A program made the translations under genes and the position numbers. This document shows positions 1-8,570 of a stretch of DNA of 64,000 bases, piece after piece (within the stretch, counting starts at the first letter, position 1; each line of letters begins with the position of its first letter). This DNA is from CAWJMN01 sp963844055. Its GTDB lineage: Bacteria > Planctomycetota > Planctomycetia > Pirellulales > Pirellulaceae. The notes beneath the pieces are model-generated. The model was given only the letters and a program-made list of their open reading frames with translations. It was not told the DNA's origin and ran no database searches. The stretch covers positions 496,001-560,000 of the forward strand of contig CAWJMN010000001.1 in assembly GCA_963844055.1 (NCBI GenBank), in the 5' to 3' direction.

Positions 1-702
1 TTCCACCGGCCGAGATTTGTTGCCAGTCAAAACCTTGATCACGCAGCTTGGTGCGGGAAACTTCCATGACCTTCACGTGCAATTGCACTTTGTGAACGCC
101 ACCGACCGTCAGGTCGTTGATGATTTCGGGGAAGAAGGTTTTGGCAACCCGTTCAATCTTGGCGACGGTATCGGCCTTAGGCACGAATCCCGACATATAA
201 AGGCCGTTGGCGAGCGGACGTAGGCGAATATCGCTGTCAGGGAACAGCGACTTCAGCGTCATATCTAGCTCTTTCACGTCGCCGACAATGATCATGTCGA
301 TCGTCGTGACCTTTTCTTCGGCACTCCAGACGTTCAACTGGGTGACGCCAGGCTTCATGGCAGAAACCTGAACGGAAGTTGGCGAGATGGGAACTACCTT
401 GATCAGGTCAGGGTTGTTCAGCAGCATCTTGGGAACTTCGAACGGAAATTCGATGACGCGGCTCTCATTAACGGTGAGTTCCATCCGTTCGGCACCGCCG
501 CGGACCTTGAACTTCACCTGCCCTGCGCTGGGCGTTAGTTGAACACGCTGAGGAACTGCCTCCTCAGTATCATTGGGAAGCGAAAGGACTTCTTGCCCCC
601 AAAGGGTAGAGCAAGGGATCGCAGTTGCAGCGAGCAGGCCACCAGTGGCCAGCGCCAGCGCGCGAGCGAGAATCGGCAGTTTTTGAGAAGCGATTTCGAC
701 AT
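1..702 (-). CDS. cpaC: Flp/Tad pilus secretin CpaC/RcpA, N-terminal part; runs off the window; 1-base frameshift in signal peptide
   Basis: Outer-membrane secretin of the Flp/Tad pilus; only the N-terminal region is in the window. Reading the minus strand from about 680 gives a typical pilus-secretin N-domain: VPISPTSVQVSAMKPG, then LTVGGVHKVQLHVKVMEV, which leads into the secretin core. That frame has no ATG, GTG or TTG start. An ATG at 702 opens another frame with MSKSLLK and a run of five A (minus strand, 684-680). Adding one A would join the two into a clean signal peptide (basic N-terminus, LARALALA hydrophobic stretch, then LWGQE). The gene is therefore probably intact with one base lost in a homopolymer. 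It lies downstream of flp, prepilin peptidase and cpaB on the same strand, the standard tad order. Confident on family, moderate on the start. Confidence 0.82.
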
Positions 703-914
703 CCTTGCCATCCTTCTACATGGTGCCCCGAAAGGCCCATGTCGTTCATCCATGAACTACACGCAGTACATTTGCCGCCATTGCAAACCCGATTGGCTCA
801 GGTTTGCCAGCTTGCGACCGGGTGACGATCACAAGCGACTGTTCTCTTTATCATCCACAACTTTTGAATCGTCCACGGTTCAAAAGCTGCTTCCAAACTT
901 GCATTCTCTACAGG

Positions 915-2027
915 TTACGACTTTGTGGCCGTACGAATCGGCGACGCTGGGGCATCGCTGGCCTGTTCCTGTTCCGAGGTCGTCGGAGCTGGTGCAGGCG
1001 ATTCCTTGGCCTCAGGCGCACTGTTCCCTGCTTTGGAGGTCGGTCCGCTGAGACCGGCAGGTTCAATCACAGGCAGCGATTTCCGGTCGTTCCAAATATA
1101 ACCATTAACCTCATTAGGCGTGAAAATCGTCATGCGGAAAGGAATTTCCGAAGGATCGAGCGGCCTTTTTGGTTCTTGGCTGGAGATTTCCTTCGCCGAC
1201 GTGGCCGCACGGGTCAGGGATTCTTGTACTTGGTCGAGGAAGGAAGGAGTTGTCGGTGCTGGCGGGGACGAAGGCGAACCCATGGCCGACGAGATCGACG
1301 TTCCGTTCTTCTTCAAAATCTCGGTAATTGGCGTTACATCTCCATCGTCAGGCGTGGTGCTGGTGTCGACAGCCTCGTTGGAGCGTAGGTTGAGCAGGAT
1401 CTTTCCCATCTGCGAAGCGAGTGCGAGTTCCTCGGCTTGCTTCGGCTTGAGCAGCAACGACACCGTGCGAGCTTTTTGAACTTCGCCCTTGGAGTCGGTA
1501 ATCCGTTCGGTTTGCGAACCCTTCGAGAAGACGGTTACGTTCTTCAGAATGGTATGCGTTCCGGTTTCGCGAATTTCTTCATTGCGACGCAGGAAGACCA
1601 TCACGTCAACCTTGTCGCCAGGGGCCATGCCTTCCATCACGGTGTCATCGTCCACCTTGATAGTAGCAGTACGAAACCCGGCAGGAATCTTAATAGTGAC
1701 GGTGTTCGCGTCTTCGCTAATACGGTCGAGGATGATCGGCTCACCCTTGAAGAAGCGGGCCATCGCGTATTTGTCTTTGGCGTCGTCCAGGCTACGAATT
1801 GCCCCTTCAGGCACTTTGGAGCGTGGCCAATCCTCGAGCTTGACCATTTGGGAGTCGAGCTTGGCACCACTATCGATCACATCCAGTGCGACCAAAATGG
1901 GCTCTGTCTCTACGACAGCAACCGCTGAGCCCCCTTTTTTGCCTTCCATGACTTGGCTAATGCCGATCGAAGCGACCAGGCCGCAGCCTAGCGCGATGAA
2001 AATCAAAATTAGCGATTTCATCTTCAT
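915..2027 (-). CDS. cpaB: Flp pilus assembly protein CpaB (SAF domain)
   Basis: Periplasmic/inner-membrane assembly factor of the Flp/Tad pilus. The 370-residue protein begins MKMKSLILIFIALGCG, an N-terminal signal anchor, followed by a SAF-type domain (roughly residues 40-110, with EPILVALDVIDSGAKL) and the RcpC/CpaB beta domain (ADDDTV-like VDDDTVMEGMAPGDKVDVMV, about 125-225). The C-terminal 130 residues are Pro/Ser/Ala rich and likely disordered. The ATG at 2027 is chosen; the reading frame extends ten codons further to a TTG, which is less likely. It sits 212 bases upstream of cpaC and downstream of the prepilin peptidase, all on the minus strand, so it belongs to the tad locus. Confident. 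Confidence 0.9.
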   Translation of the reverse strand: MKMKSLILIFIALGCGLVASIGISQVMEGKKGGSAVAVVETEPILVALDVIDSGAKLDSQMVKLEDWPRSKVPEGAIRSLDDAKDKYAMARFFKGEPIILDRISEDANTVTIKIPAGFRTATIKVDDDTVMEGMAPGDKVDVMVFLRRNEEIRETGTHTILKNVTVFSKGSQTERITDSKGEVQKARTVSLLLKPKQAEELALASQMGKILLNLRSNEAVDTSTTPDDGDVTPITEILKKNGTSISSAMGSPSSPPAPTTPSFLDQVQESLTRAATSAKEISSQEPKRPLDPSEIPFRMTIFTPNEVNGYIWNDRKSLPVIEPAGLSGPTSKAGNSAPEAKESPAPAPTTSEQEQASDAPASPIRTATKS

Positions 2028-2812
2028 GGTGGCAGTACCTCGAAATGTGCTTTGCAACGGGAAAAAAGTCAGGACGAGCTAAATCGATTCTCAAAATCTG
2101 GGATCACTGGCAAATCGTTGACCTGCCCGCATCCCCAACTACTGCAAAAGCATCCTTGCTAACGTGGTGTTTCCAAATAGCGAAAGGAACTACTGCAATG
2201 CTTCTCGCCGCTTGACCGTCGTTGAAAGCATACGTCGTTTCCCTAACTACATTGGCAATGCGTGTCATCTAACTTGACCATTTGGGAGGGCTCCCCCATC
2301 GCTTGCCGGACCGCCAGAAGCCGCATGACATGCAGCACTAGGACGAGCGTCAAGGTTTATGGTCTAAGCCGCACGGGCGGCAATCGGTCGTTTTGGTGAA
2401 CTGCGAGCTTTGAGCCTTAAGGGGAAGCGATTACAGAAGCTCTAACAAAAGCACCCGGTAATCTGGGCGACGGCATCAGCCGCAGCCCCTCCAACATGAG
2501 GAAAAAAGCCAGGGCGCATTCGTAGCGGTTGCTACAAATACTCTCCCTACACGGATTCTTCGGTATAACCGGCAAGGTTTTTCTAGTTTAAGGCTGCCCT
2601 GCCGCAAACTCGCACTATTCTTCGGACATCACCTAGATGCCCTATATTGCAGGCCGTTTTGTTCAGTTTAGACGAATGCTTTGCTCAGCAGTGCTTGCTG
2701 TGCGCATGGGACAAGGGCGAGAGTTAACCCGCCCTTGCCGTTTCGATCTGTGAGTAGTCGGAGTGTTCGGTTTACCTCGGAAGTAGCCTCTAGAGCGACC
2801 TTCCTGGAGGGT
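2028..2812 (-). other. 785-base gap inside the tad locus
   Basis: I see no convincing gene here on either strand. It contains a hairpin at 2712-2737 (arms CAAGGGCG and CGCCCTTG) just beyond the prepilin peptidase stop, without a T tract, which could mark transcript processing or weak termination. The length is unusual for a pilus operon, so the region probably holds a separate promoter for cpaB-cpaC. Confidence 0.4.
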
Positions 2813-3382
2813 TTAGATCAACATGCCGGCCCACACGAAGTAGCCGATCGTGCCGATGGCAATTGGAATCCCGTAAGGGAGCAGCAGCATGCGTGGCTTG
2901 CGTTCAGCCGCAATTACTGACAGCTTGTCGGGATTCTTGATCGCCAAAATTTCGTTCAAAATCATCCAGAATTGATCGGAGTGCTTCTTCCAGGCTCGAC
3001 GAGCAAACACCATTAGCACGGCACAGACAGCACCGACAATCGCGGAGACGCAGTAAGCGTTTACGGTATGGGTAACCGAGATCCAGGCTCCGATGCCAGC
3101 CAGTAGCTTCACATCGCCGGCTCCCATGCCACCAATGGCGTAGGGGGGAAGCAGGAGGAGCAGTCCAACGACCGTTCCTAGCAAGCTCCAACCGAGCCCT
3201 TCCCAGCCAAATGCGGCCAGGCTGTAAACCCATCCGCTAACAATAAAGGGATAGGTGATCCAGTTGGGAACCTTTAGTTCGAAGCCATCAATGACAGCCG
3301 CGACAATCAAAGTGATCGTGACGAACCAGATGGCCCAATGCGTGGCCATGGCTTCTCCCAATCCGCTGTACATCTCAACCAT
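2813..3382 (-). CDS. cpaA: Prepilin peptidase, A24 family (CpaA/TadV)
   Basis: Inner-membrane aspartic protease that cleaves the leader of the Flp prepilin. The 189-residue protein has about five to six membrane segments. Both catalytic aspartates are visible: D32 in AAVIDGFELKVPN, and D90 in the GxGD motif of GGMGAGDVKLLAG. It lacks the N-terminal methylase domain of PilD, as expected for the short TadV/CpaA type. A long hydrophilic loop (HSDQFWMILNEILAIKNPDK) separates the last segments. The ATG at 3382 starts close to the first membrane helix. It lies between the pilin and cpaB on the same strand. Confidence 0.9.
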   Translation of the reverse strand: MVEMYSGLGEAMATHWAIWFVTITLIVAAVIDGFELKVPNWITYPFIVSGWVYSLAAFGWEGLGWSLLGTVVGLLLLLPPYAIGGMGAGDVKLLAGIGAWISVTHTVNAYCVSAIVGAVCAVLMVFARRAWKKHSDQFWMILNEILAIKNPDKLSVIAAERKPRMLLLPYGIPIAIGTIGYFVWAGMLI

Positions 3383-3725
3383 GAAACCAATCCCCTAAAA
3401 AACAGCTCAAAAAATTGTCAATGATGTCAGGTCATGTCGCCCCAATTAGCGGCACGACAATACATAGCTCACGACGGCAGTCAGCATCGAAAATAGGCAG
3501 AGCAGTAAGTCATACGACTCGGCCAAGTTATTTGTAGGTATGACAGGGAGCATAAAAATGCATCCGTTTCCAATAGAACAAGCTGCGAGCGAGCGTCAGA
3601 AAAGTGAGCCGCGAACAGCAGATAGGTACTAAAAAGTTCCCTTGGTACAGAGCGAACCCTGTACCAAGGGGAACCATGTGTTGTCGAGCTTCAAAAAGCC
3701 GACGACCAATTAGCCCAAGGCACCA
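3383..3725. other. 343-base gap between flp and prepilin peptidase
   Basis: No gene seen. It holds the terminator for the pilin gene (listed separately at 3632-3675), and otherwise probably the promoter of the prepilin peptidase, which I cannot define. Confidence 0.4.
3632..3675 (-). terminator. Intrinsic terminator after the Flp pilin gene
   Basis: On the minus strand a long stem (arms GTTCCCCTTGGTACAG and CTGTACCAAGGGAAC, one bulged base, 8-base loop) is followed by CTTTTTA. It lies about 50 bases downstream of the pilin stop. This would let the abundant pilin be made in excess of the rest of the locus. Confidence 0.8.
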
Positions 3726-3914
3726 CTACGAAGCGGCACCGGCAGGCAACTTCTGGGCAACGCTATCAAACGTTGCATTGGCACGCGTGCCAATCGTCGA
3801 GATCGTGGTCAAGCAAACGACCACAATCAGGGCCAACATCACTGCGTATTCCACAGCGGTTGGGCCATCTTCCGAAACCAGGAAACGTTGTACCTTCAAA
3901 GCGAGATTCTTCAT
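3726..3914 (-). CDS. flp: Flp/Fap type pilin
   Basis: Major pilin of the Flp/Tad pilus, 62 residues. The leader is MKNLALKVQRFLVSEDG, and cleavage is expected after G17 to expose PTAVEYAVMLALIVVV. The Glu at mature position 5 and the following Tyr form the Flp EY motif, and a single hydrophobic helix follows. The C-terminus (ATFDSVAQKLPAGAAS) is short and typical. The ATG at 3914 is preceded by GGGAGGAAG, a strong Shine-Dalgarno sequence. The frame stays open further upstream to 4079, but that stretch has no pilin features. It has its own terminator and is the first gene of the tad locus. Confidence 0.93.
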   Translation of the reverse strand: MKNLALKVQRFLVSEDGPTAVEYAVMLALIVVVCLTTISTIGTRANATFDSVAQKLPAGAAS

Positions 3915-4538
3915 TGCTTCCTCCCAAAGGGAACCGACCGGGTGAACTCTGATGCTCTCGTGTTTGTGCACGAGCGGTCTGCCTAGCACCAGAAAACACC
4001 CAACCATGAAAACTCGCCCCAGTCCAGACAAATCAGGGAAGGGTTTTGGCGGAGAGTAAACCCCAACCAAAACATTCACCCTTTCGGTAGCTCGGCTGTT
4101 GCTTCTTGCGAAGCAACCCGTGGCTTTGCGTGCCAGAGATCGTTAGATCGCTGGTGTGCCTTTATCGAGGATGTGAGGCGGCAGACCATTCAAACCGTTG
4201 ATTCGTTCATGCGGCAAAAGCAGCCTTCTACAAGAAGGATCTGTTTTGATTCGCACCGAGCAACAGCCTCTGTACTTCTCCCTCACCTTGCGGTTGAGGT
4301 TCCTGTACACAGCAAACCTAGGTTGATTTCCCAGGGAGTCAAATTGAGACAGTAAGAAAATGTTTTTGCGTGAGGCGGTTTTTTTGTTTTGCGGTAACAA
4401 ACATAAAAATGCCGCGTTTGCGGTTAGTTTTGTGCTACGTTTGACGAACGTGAGGGCCAAAACTTCCAAAAGGTAGCGGCCTGATCGCCAAGTGCCCCTA
4501 CAACCGGACCTGGGGAATTTGTCGCCCGCCAGCTTGTG
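3915..4538. other. 624-base divergent intergenic region
   Basis: It lies between the divergently transcribed flp (minus) and the GT87 gene (plus). No credible ORF; the open frames here lack coding character. The tract at 4360-4440 is AT-rich and could hold promoters. Confidence 0.35.
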
Positions 4539-5870
4539 ATGGAAAACATGGTCACTAGCCAACCGCCAATTACTGTCTTGGAAGCGTCGCCTGCTTCGCC
4601 TTCGTGCGAAGCAGCGAGCGCTGATGCAGCGGCGCGTTTGAACTTGCAGCAACTGATGGTTTTGGGTGGCGTGTTATTAGCGGTAATGAATGTTGTGAGC
4701 TGGATTGCTTGGCAGTATCCATTTGCTTCTGAGCTTGATCGAAGTGGAACACCCATCGGCGGCGACTTTCCGATGTTCTACTTAGCCGGCAAGGCCGTAC
4801 TACAAAAGACGCCAGAGCGACTTTATAGTCTGCAAGATAATCATGAAGACCTGCATCAGTTGTTTCCACAACTGGCAAAGAACAGCGTGCTTCCATATCG
4901 CTATCCGCCGTTTGTGGCTTCATTGATGGCGCCACTTGCAGCATTACCTTATCGCGCTGCGTTTGCAATTTGGATTGTCTTGCAATTGGGAATGTTACTG
5001 TTGGCGCTGGGAATTGCGCAGCGTGAACTAGCGATCTTTCAGAGCGAGTGGCGAAAAGCGATGTTGGCAGTTTCGATCGGATTTCCGCTGGTGTGGGAAG
5101 CGATCTTTGGCGGACAGGCCTCACTGTTGGCAGTCGCCATCGTTGTTGCCAGTGAGTGTTTGGTTCGCAGAAAACAGGTGTTTGCTGCGGGACTCCTTTG
5201 GGGTTTGGCTGCCTATAAACCGCCGGTTCTGCTGTTTGTGGGCTTGGCTCAGTTGATCCGCTATCCACGCATGTTTTGGGGTGTGGTGACAAGCGTATCC
5301 GTTTTAGTGGGGCTTTCATTGGTTTGCTGCGGTCCTGCCGCCATGGCGGATTACCTGGAAATCACCTTGCAACTTTCTGGCACCTCCCCTTGGAATGTTC
5401 CCACTCCCGTCGAGAAGGTGCATGGGCTGGTGGAATGGGCGCAAGTACTTTCGCCACGGTTTGGCAAGGCGATCGTTGTGGGACTTGGAATGCTGGCCAG
5501 TGTTGCGATTGGACTTTGGCTGCGGCATGAAGCTTCCAAGCAGGGCCCATCTGCTGGTAATCTTTCCAAGGACACGCTGCCTGATTTTGGCATCGCCTTG
5601 CTGCTGGTGATCCAGTCGCTGGCGAATCCCTACCTGCCGATCTATGACCTGGCCCTGTTGCTGCCGGCCCTGTGGTACGGTGCTAGTGCACTGCTCACAG
5701 CACTGGGCCCGTTAAAGGAATCCCAAGTCCGTTCGGCAAGCCTGACGCTGCTTGGGCTGCTCCTGGGGCCTCACCTGTGCCAAGCGATCTGCCGGGCGGG
5801 GATGCCAAAGCCCTATTCGCTGAGCCTTTTGTTGGTGGGGATTTGGCTGGCGGTTCAGATGTGGCGCTGA
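4539..5870 (+). CDS. GT87-like (DUF2029) polyprenyl-phosphate-sugar glycosyltransferase
   Basis: Predicted multi-pass inner-membrane glycosyltransferase of 443 residues. After a cytoplasmic N-terminus and a first membrane helix, a periplasmic loop holds GGDFPMFYLAGKAVL, with the acidic residue after the first helix that GT-C enzymes use. Then come YRYPPFVASLMAPLAALP, GGQASLL and AAYKPP, all typical of the DUF2029/GT87 family. About ten membrane segments follow. Known GT87 members transfer mannose or arabinose from a polyprenyl-phosphate donor; the acceptor here is unknown. GTG at 4536, ATG at 4539 and ATG at 4548 are possible starts; I chose the first ATG. It appears to stand alone. Confidence 0.8.
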   Translation: MENMVTSQPPITVLEASPASPSCEAASADAAARLNLQQLMVLGGVLLAVMNVVSWIAWQYPFASELDRSGTPIGGDFPMFYLAGKAVLQKTPERLYSLQDNHEDLHQLFPQLAKNSVLPYRYPPFVASLMAPLAALPYRAAFAIWIVLQLGMLLLALGIAQRELAIFQSEWRKAMLAVSIGFPLVWEAIFGGQASLLAVAIVVASECLVRRKQVFAAGLLWGLAAYKPPVLLFVGLAQLIRYPRMFWGVVTSVSVLVGLSLVCCGPAAMADYLEITLQLSGTSPWNVPTPVEKVHGLVEWAQVLSPRFGKAIVVGLGMLASVAIGLWLRHEASKQGPSAGNLSKDTLPDFGIALLLVIQSLANPYLPIYDLALLLPALWYGASALLTALGPLKESQVRSASLTLLGLLLGPHLCQAICRAGMPKPYSLSLLLVGIWLAVQMWR

Positions 5871-5937
5871 CCAGCGCAAAAAAGAAGGCTTCAATCCAGA
5901 TTCGGAAGGAAGCCTTGCAAATGCTCAAACTTTAGAG

Positions 5938-6021
5938 TGCGGGCAAAAGGACTTGAACCTTCACGACCTTTCGGCCACAAGAACCTGAATCTTGCGCGTC
6001 TGCCAATTCCGCCATGCCCGC
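5938..6021 (-). tRNA. tRNA-Leu (anticodon CAG)
   Basis: The minus strand folds as a class II tRNA of 84 bases. The acceptor stem is GCGGGCA with TGCCCGC, the discriminator is A, and the anticodon stem CAAGA/TCTTG encloses the loop TTCAGGT, so the anticodon is CAG (reads CUG). A long variable arm (TGGCCGAAAGGTCG) and the T arm GGTTCAAGTCC are present. CCA is not encoded, so it depends on the CCA-adding enzyme, whose gene happens to lie about 700 bases away. Confidence 0.95.
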
Positions 6022-6038
6022 TCGTTAAGCGAGCTTTG

Positions 6039-6068
6039 ATTCTAGGGTAGTCTGTGCCGAGGTGACAA
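6039..6068 (-). promoter_or_regulatory. Sigma70-like promoter for tRNA-Leu
   Basis: On the minus strand, TTGTCA (5 of 6 consensus bases) and TAGAAT (5 of 6) are separated by 18 bases. The expected transcription start is about 10 bases before the mature tRNA 5' end. Pattern match only. Confidence 0.55.
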
Positions 6069-6150
6069 GGGGCGACCCAGGCAAAAACCGAGTGGCAAAA
6101 TCCCCAAAAACGATAGGGTTCGTACAACCGGAACGTGCACAGCACCCAGG

Positions 6151-6495
6151 TTAGTACCGGGGAACCGTTGGATCGATCCGTTGGGACCAGTCGTCGATGC
6201 CTCCGGCCATGTTTTGGGCCGATTGGAACCCCTGTTGGCGAAGCCACTGGGTCACCCGCATGCTCCGTCCACCATGGTGGCAATGGATGACAATCGGAGT
6301 TCCCTTGTGGGGCTCAATTTCGGCAATTCGCGCAGGGATCTGCTGCATGGGAATATGGATGGCCCCATCGATTTTGCAGGTGGCGACCTCGCCCGCCTCA
6401 CGACAGTCGATTAGTAAAAAGGGGGTCTTGGCGTCCAGCATTTGCTTGACGGTGTGGACATCCACTTCAAGGGCGTAATTGTCTTCAGGAGGCAT
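6151..6495 (-). CDS. Rhodanese-like sulfurtransferase
   Basis: Single-domain rhodanese of 114 residues, cytoplasmic. The domain starts at EVDVHTVKQMLDA and contains LLIDCREAGEV, the active-site loop IHCHHGGRSMRV with the catalytic Cys, and ends with MAGGIDDWSQRIDP. Family members move sulfane sulfur; the substrate is unknown. I chose the ATG at 6495 because it begins just ahead of the domain. An in-frame ATG at 6633 would add 46 residues with no visible domain. It is divergent from the CCA-adding enzyme gene. Confidence 0.85.
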   Translation of the reverse strand: MPPEDNYALEVDVHTVKQMLDAKTPFLLIDCREAGEVATCKIDGAIHIPMQQIPARIAEIEPHKGTPIVIHCHHGGRSMRVTQWLRQQGFQSAQNMAGGIDDWSQRIDPTVPRY

Positions 6496-6708
6496 AGGAA
6501 GATTCGTCGTGATAGGTTTTGAGGGGGACAGTTCAAGGCCCGAAAGGGAGTAGAATGTCTCGCTGGCGGACCCAATTGTCAGTCTGACAGTCAGCGCTGG
6601 CAATTGGGGGGAGTGGATTTTTGAGCCCGCCATGGCAGCAAAGCCCTGTTTTTGTTTGACAGGCCAAGTCGATTGTGTCCCGTTGAAATAGAGTCAAGTC
6701 TCGGATTT

Positions 6709-7989
6709 ATGGTTGATCCTCATCTGGCCCGTGAGTTTGCAATGGCGACGGTTCGGCAGCTGCGTGCGGCCGGCTACGAAGCGCTCTGGGCGGGAGGCTG
6801 CGTTCGAGACCTGCTGCTTTTTAAAGAGCCCAAGGACTACGACGTTGCGACAAGTGCCACGCCGATGCAGGTACGTGATTGTCTGGGGCATCGACGAACG
6901 TTGGAAATTGGCGCCTCGTTTGGAGTGATTACGGTGATTGGTCCTGCTGAGGCGGGACACATTGAAGTGGCCACCTTTCGACGGGATGAGGCGTATGTCG
7001 ATGGTCGGCGGCCAACGTCGGTCTCGTACACCAGCAGTGAAGAAGATGCTCGACGTCGCGACTTCACCATGAATGGTTTGTTCTATGACCCCATTCAAGA
7101 GCAGGTGATTGACTATGTGGGGGGCGAGCGTGACTTGCGGGCCTGCATCGTTCGGGCGATTGGCAATCCGGTCGAACGGTTTACCGAAGACAAGCTGCGT
7201 CTGCTGCGTGGGGTTCGCTTTGCGGCCACGCTAGGCTTTGTACTAGAAGCCGAAACCGCCCAAGCGATGCGGCAATTGGCTGGTTCTCTCTTGGTGGTAA
7301 GTGCCGAGCGAATTGCTGCCGAGATGCGACGAATGCTAAGTCATCCACATCGTGCGCATGCGGTACGGCTTCTGCAAGAGTGCAAATTGCTAAGCGTAAT
7401 TCTGCCGGAAACGGAAGGCTGGGAAGCAGATGTGCATGCGGCCCCGTTTCAGCGATTGTTGACAAGGCTGGAACGTTTGCCCCTTCCTGCGTTTGAGCCA
7501 GCGCTGGCATTGATCTTGCGCGAGCTGTTGCCAACGCGTGACACCAAGGCCAGTGAAGCCCTCGTCAAGCGAGTGGCTGATCGCTGGCGGTTGTCGAGTG
7601 AAGAACTGGCGGTTACGACGTTTTGTTTGGTGAACGAGTCGATTGTCACCCAGGCGGAAGTGCTTCCTTGGCCTCAGGTGCAACGTGTACTTGTTCAGCC
7701 ACGGGCAGAATCGCTGATTGCCTATGTACAAGCACTTTCGGCCAATGAGCCCCCTACGGGCACAGAAGCGGGGCTTGCCTTTTGCCTGCAAAAGCGTGCC
7801 CTTGCGCCAGAGGTTTTGAACCCCAAGCCACTGGTGGATGGTGCGGATTTGCAAAAGCTGGGGCTAAAGCCAGGCCCGCAATTTCGCGAGATTCTCGAGA
7901 AAATCCGCGATGCCCAGCTAATGGGAGAGCTTCATACAACTGACGAAGCACTTGCTTGGACGCTAAGATATACAGGTCGCACAAATTAG
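6709..7989 (+). CDS. cca: CCA tRNA nucleotidyltransferase / poly(A) polymerase family
   Basis: Adds or repairs the 3' CCA of tRNAs, consistent with the CCA-less tRNA-Leu nearby. The 426-residue protein has the class II nucleotidyltransferase head: WAGGCVRDLLL, then catalytic DYDVAT, then RRDFTMNGLFYD, and ERFTEDKLRLLRGVRFAA of the RNA-binding motif, followed by an alpha-helical C-terminus. The ATG at 6709 begins MVDPHLAREFA. The frame is open upstream to a TTG at 6652, which I reject because it adds a sequence without family features. Whether it adds full CCA, only part, or poly(A) cannot be decided from sequence alone. Confidence 0.9.
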   Translation: MVDPHLAREFAMATVRQLRAAGYEALWAGGCVRDLLLFKEPKDYDVATSATPMQVRDCLGHRRTLEIGASFGVITVIGPAEAGHIEVATFRRDEAYVDGRRPTSVSYTSSEEDARRRDFTMNGLFYDPIQEQVIDYVGGERDLRACIVRAIGNPVERFTEDKLRLLRGVRFAATLGFVLEAETAQAMRQLAGSLLVVSAERIAAEMRRMLSHPHRAHAVRLLQECKLLSVILPETEGWEADVHAAPFQRLLTRLERLPLPAFEPALALILRELLPTRDTKASEALVKRVADRWRLSSEELAVTTFCLVNESIVTQAEVLPWPQVQRVLVQPRAESLIAYVQALSANEPPTGTEAGLAFCLQKRALAPEVLNPKPLVDGADLQKLGLKPGPQFREILEKIRDAQLMGELHTTDEALAWTLRYTGRTN

Positions 7990-8028
7990 TTGTGCATGGC
8001 AGATACCTTCCTCCATTAGAACCCTTCT

Positions 8029-8541
8029 ATGCTGAACGATCCACTATTCCCGTTGTTGTTGGCTTTGCGATATGTCCACATCCTGAGCGCGATTGCCCTG
8101 ATGGGAAGCGCCATCTTCATGCGTGTAGCGCTTGTGCCATCCGTGGCGGAACTGGGTGATGACACCCGTAAAGAACTGCATAAAAAAGTGCGGGGCAGGT
8201 GGGCCAAGTTTGTTCATTTGGCGGTGGCTGGCCTGCTTGTCAGCGGCATCATCAACATGGGACTTGCCAGTCGCTATGCGTTTGAAGGCCCGAACTACAA
8301 CATGCTTGTCGGGATCAAGTTGATCTTGGCTTTGCCGATCTTCTTCATCGCCAGCATGTTGGCAGGCCGAAGCGCTGGGGCAGAAAAGTTCCAAGCCAAC
8401 CAAAAGATGTGGCTGAACGTCAATGTGACGCTGGCCATTGTCATGGTACTGATGGGCGGTTTCCTGCGTGCCATTCCACGCAAGCTCAAGGGAGATGCCC
8501 CTGCAGCAGTTACCCAGCCCGCGGCAAGCGAAACCAAGTAA
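8029..8541 (+). CDS. Small four-helix integral membrane protein (CopD/HemJ-like fold)
   Basis: 170-residue inner-membrane protein with four predicted helices. A His follows the first Arg-Tyr (LRYVHILSAIALMGSAIF), and a second His opens helix two (KFVHLAVAGLLVSG). This spacing resembles the heme-binding CopD/HemJ-type membrane proteins, but I cannot assign a function. The C-terminus (GDAPAAVTQPAASETK) is a short hydrophilic tail. It starts 39 bases after cca on the same strand, so the two may be co-transcribed. Confidence 0.65.
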   Translation: MLNDPLFPLLLALRYVHILSAIALMGSAIFMRVALVPSVAELGDDTRKELHKKVRGRWAKFVHLAVAGLLVSGIINMGLASRYAFEGPNYNMLVGIKLILALPIFFIASMLAGRSAGAEKFQANQKMWLNVNVTLAIVMVLMGGFLRAIPRKLKGDAPAAVTQPAASETK

Positions 8542-8570
8542 ACAGCGTTAGCGTGTAAGCACACCTTCGC

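Noticed and set aside
680..702. Programmed minus-one frameshift in cpaC
   Set aside because: The slip sequence is incomplete and five other genes carry similar single-base breaks, so error is the simpler reading.
4570..5319. Long open frame on the minus strand (249 codons)
   Set aside because: It is antisense to the GT87 gene, has no signal or domain and a residue composition typical of shadow frames.
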